Both the position numbers and the translations under genes were made by a program. Positions 23,900 to 25,097 of a stretch of 25,097 bases of DNA are shown here, in pieces. The stretch comes from an uncultured Ideonella sp. (GTDB taxonomy: Bacteria; Pseudomonadota; Gammaproteobacteria; Burkholderiales; Burkholderiaceae), in assembly GCA_946479475.1 (NCBI GenBank), contig CAMLGG010000051.1:1-25097 (forward strand). Reading direction: 5' to 3'. The first letter of the stretch is position 1, and the number at the start of each line of letters is the position of its first letter. The notes under the pieces are model-generated. The model saw only the letters and a list, made by a program, of their open reading frames with translations, was not told the DNA's origin and ran no database searches.

Positions 23900-24427
23900 C
23901 TATTGCAGGACGGCCTTGAGCAGCAGCCGCGCCTTTTGCCAGTCGCGCCGCACGGTCCGGTCCGTGATGCCGAGCGCCTGGGCGATGGAGACCTCGTCGA
24001 GCCCGGCGAAGCAGCGCATCTCGACGATGCGGGCCAGGCGGTCGTCGACCTGCGCGAGCTCCTCGATCGCATCGTGGATGCGCACCACGTCGTCGTCCTT
24101 GACCGAGATCGACTCGGCGATGTCGGTGTTCAGCGTGACGTGCAGCTGGTCGCCGCCGCGGCGCTCGGCGTGGCGCTGGCGGACGAAGTCGATCACCACG
24201 AAGCGCATGACGCGGGCGGCATAGGCGAGGAACTGGCCCTGCGTCATGCCGCCCAGGTCGCTCTGGTGCTGGAACCTGAGATACGACTCGTGCACCAGCG
24301 CCGTGGTGTCCAGCATGGTGATGTTCTCGCTGCGGCGCAGGCGCGAGCTCGCCAGGCGGCGCAGGTCCTGGTACATCTGCCGGAACAGTTCGTCGGGCGT
24401 GTCCGGCGCCGGGGCTAGGGGGTCCAT
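23900..24427 (-). CDS. ECF sigma factor, ECF43-like, paired with a Ser/Thr kinase
   Basis: A 175-residue extracytoplasmic-function sigma factor. Region sigma-2 spans about 12-88, with TALVHESYLRFQHQ and the -10-binding helix FLAYAARVMRFVVIDFVR. A linker follows, then region sigma-4 at about 115-172 with helix-turn-helix EVSIAQALGITDRTVRRDW. Where ordinary ECF sigma factors have the acidic DAED motif, this one has D40-T-T-A, as in kinase-dependent ECF43 sigma factors in which a phosphothreonine replaces the missing charge. No anti-sigma factor is adjacent, which agrees with that mode. The gene starts 42 bp after an ABC permease gene and ends one base before the kinase start. A clear Shine-Dalgarno is not visible. 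Confidence 0.92.
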   Translation of the reverse strand: MDPLAPAPDTPDELFRQMYQDLRRLASSRLRRSENITMLDTTALVHESYLRFQHQSDLGGMTQGQFLAYAARVMRFVVIDFVRQRHAERRGGDQLHVTLNTDIAESISVKDDDVVRIHDAIEELAQVDDRLARIVEMRCFAGLDEVSIAQALGITDRTVRRDWQKARLLLKAVLQ

Positions 24428-24469
24428 GGGCGGGCAGTATGCCGCCGCAGGGAGCCCGTTCCTATGCGG

Positions 24470-25097
24470 TCAATCCAGGGTCTGGCGATAGCGCTTGAGG
24501 GCCACGACGCCTGCCACCAGCAGGAAGGCCAGCATGGGCCACAGCTCGGGCAACAGCTCCGCCGCGCCGTTGCCCTTGAGCAGGATGCCGCGGACGATGC
24601 GCAGGAAGTGCGTCAGCGGCAGCACCTCGCCTATCGCCTGCGCCCATTCCGGCATGCCGCGAAAGGGGAACATGAAACCCGAGAGCAGCATCGAGGGCAG
24701 GAAGAAGAAGAAGGTCATCTGCAAGGCCTGCAGCTGGTTCTTCGCGAGGGTGGAGAAGGTGAAGCCCACGCCGAGGTTGGCCAGCATGAACACGCCGATC
24801 ATCGCCACCAGCAGCCAGAAGCTGCCCTCCATCGGGATCCGGAACAGCAGCGCCGCCGCGCCGAGGATCACGCCCAGCTGGATGTAGCCGATGACGATGT
24901 AGGGCAGGATCTTGCCGAGCATGACCTCGAAGGGCCGCACCGGCGTGGCCAGCAGGTTCTCCATCGTGCCGCGCTCGCGCTCGCGCGTCATGGCCAGGCC
25001 GGTCATCATCACCATGGTCATCGTCAGGATGGTGCCGATCAGGCCGGGCACGATGTTGTAGCGCGACAGGCCCTCGGGGTTGTAGCGGCGGTGGATG
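24470..25097 (-). CDS. ABC-2 type transporter permease, C-terminal part (partial at window edge)
   Basis: The frame stays open from the right window edge to TGA 24470, giving 208 residues of an ABC-2 permease (YhhJ/YbhR/YbhS-like). The cut end reads IHRRYNPEGLSRYNIVPGLI, the periplasmic segment conserved before the permease core. At least five hydrophobic segments follow, with the signature TRERERGTMENLLATPVRPF on the cytoplasmic side and PLTHFLRIVRGILLKG before the last helix, ending KRYRQTLD. Such permeases export drugs or unknown compounds with a separate ATPase, which would lie outside the window. It is upstream of the sigma factor on the same strand (42-bp gap), so they could share a transcript. 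Confidence 0.9.
   Translation of the reverse strand, partial: IHRRYNPEGLSRYNIVPGLIGTILTMTMVMMTGLAMTRERERGTMENLLATPVRPFEVMLGKILPYIVIGYIQLGVILGAAALLFRIPMEGSFWLLVAMIGVFMLANLGVGFTFSTLAKNQLQALQMTFFFFLPSMLLSGFMFPFRGMPEWAQAIGEVLPLTHFLRIVRGILLKGNGAAELLPELWPMLAFLLVAGVVALKRYRQTLD

Noticed and set aside
20578..23919. Very long open frame (about 1,100 codons) on the plus strand opposite the kinase and hydrolase genes
   Set aside because: It has no domain or signal resemblance and is Arg/Gly/Ala/Gln-rich. Extreme GC at third positions removes stop codons from antisense frames, while the minus strand encodes a fully motif-supported kinase.

Overview
The window looks like a chromosomal segment of a high-GC betaproteobacterium, most likely a Burkholderiales member of the Rubrivivax/Roseateles/Leptothrix type. 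That placement is inference from the very strong G/C third-position bias, the gene families (DusC-type dihydrouridine synthase, HDOD protein, DUF808, ECF sigma factor paired with a Ser/Thr kinase) and the GC-rich tandem hairpins between genes. No rRNA, tRNA, CRISPR array, prophage or insertion sequence was recognised. Gene density is high, and three convergent pairs overlap at their 3' ends.

Layout. 1-474 (-) is the N-terminal part of a DEAD-box RNA helicase cut by the window edge. It is divergent from a TonB-dependent outer-membrane receptor (833-3121, +), whose 3' end overlaps a small S4-domain RNA-binding protein (3087-3320, -). A 341-bp gap with a perfect TTGACA box and a strong Shine-Dalgarno in front of tiny ORFs leads to the ribosome-assembly GTPase rsgA (3662-4738, +). 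From 10122 down to 4758 lies a minus-strand block of five exported proteins: an S9-family peptidase lipoprotein, a secreted protein with a lipase-like serine motif, an Ig-like exported protein (choice-of-anchor X type), an NTF2/DUF4440-like protein and a peroxiredoxin. The last four are separated by only 29-56 bp and probably form an operon. On the plus strand follow a DUF808 membrane protein, a small conserved-looking protein whose C-terminus runs into a hairpin-rich repeat, and dusC. Next come divergent HDOD and membrane-PAS-GGDEF-EAL genes, a likely c-di-GMP signalling pair in which the cyclase motif is degenerate and the EAL residues are intact. The minus strand then carries a GlcG/HbpS-like protein, a proline-iminopeptidase-type alpha/beta hydrolase, an orphan ParA ATPase and a universal stress protein.

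The right-hand end (18.8-25.1 kb, -) is the most interesting part. A secreted protein (18855-20822) combines about five tandem W/Y-rich repeats with a class A beta-lactamase-fold serine hydrolase domain that keeps the SxxK, SDN and ExxxN signatures, the architecture of polyglycine-hydrolase-like proteins. It ends in a clear intrinsic terminator. Upstream of it is a translationally coupled pair, an ECF sigma factor (23900-24427) and a transmembrane Ser/Thr kinase with a TPR-like C-terminal half (21013-23898). The sigma factor has DTTA where ordinary ECF sigma factors carry the acidic DAED motif, which fits the ECF43/EcfP type that is activated by phosphorylation by its partner kinase. An ABC-2 type permease runs off the right edge. 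I infer, but cannot show, that the kinase/sigma pair controls nearby export or hydrolase functions.
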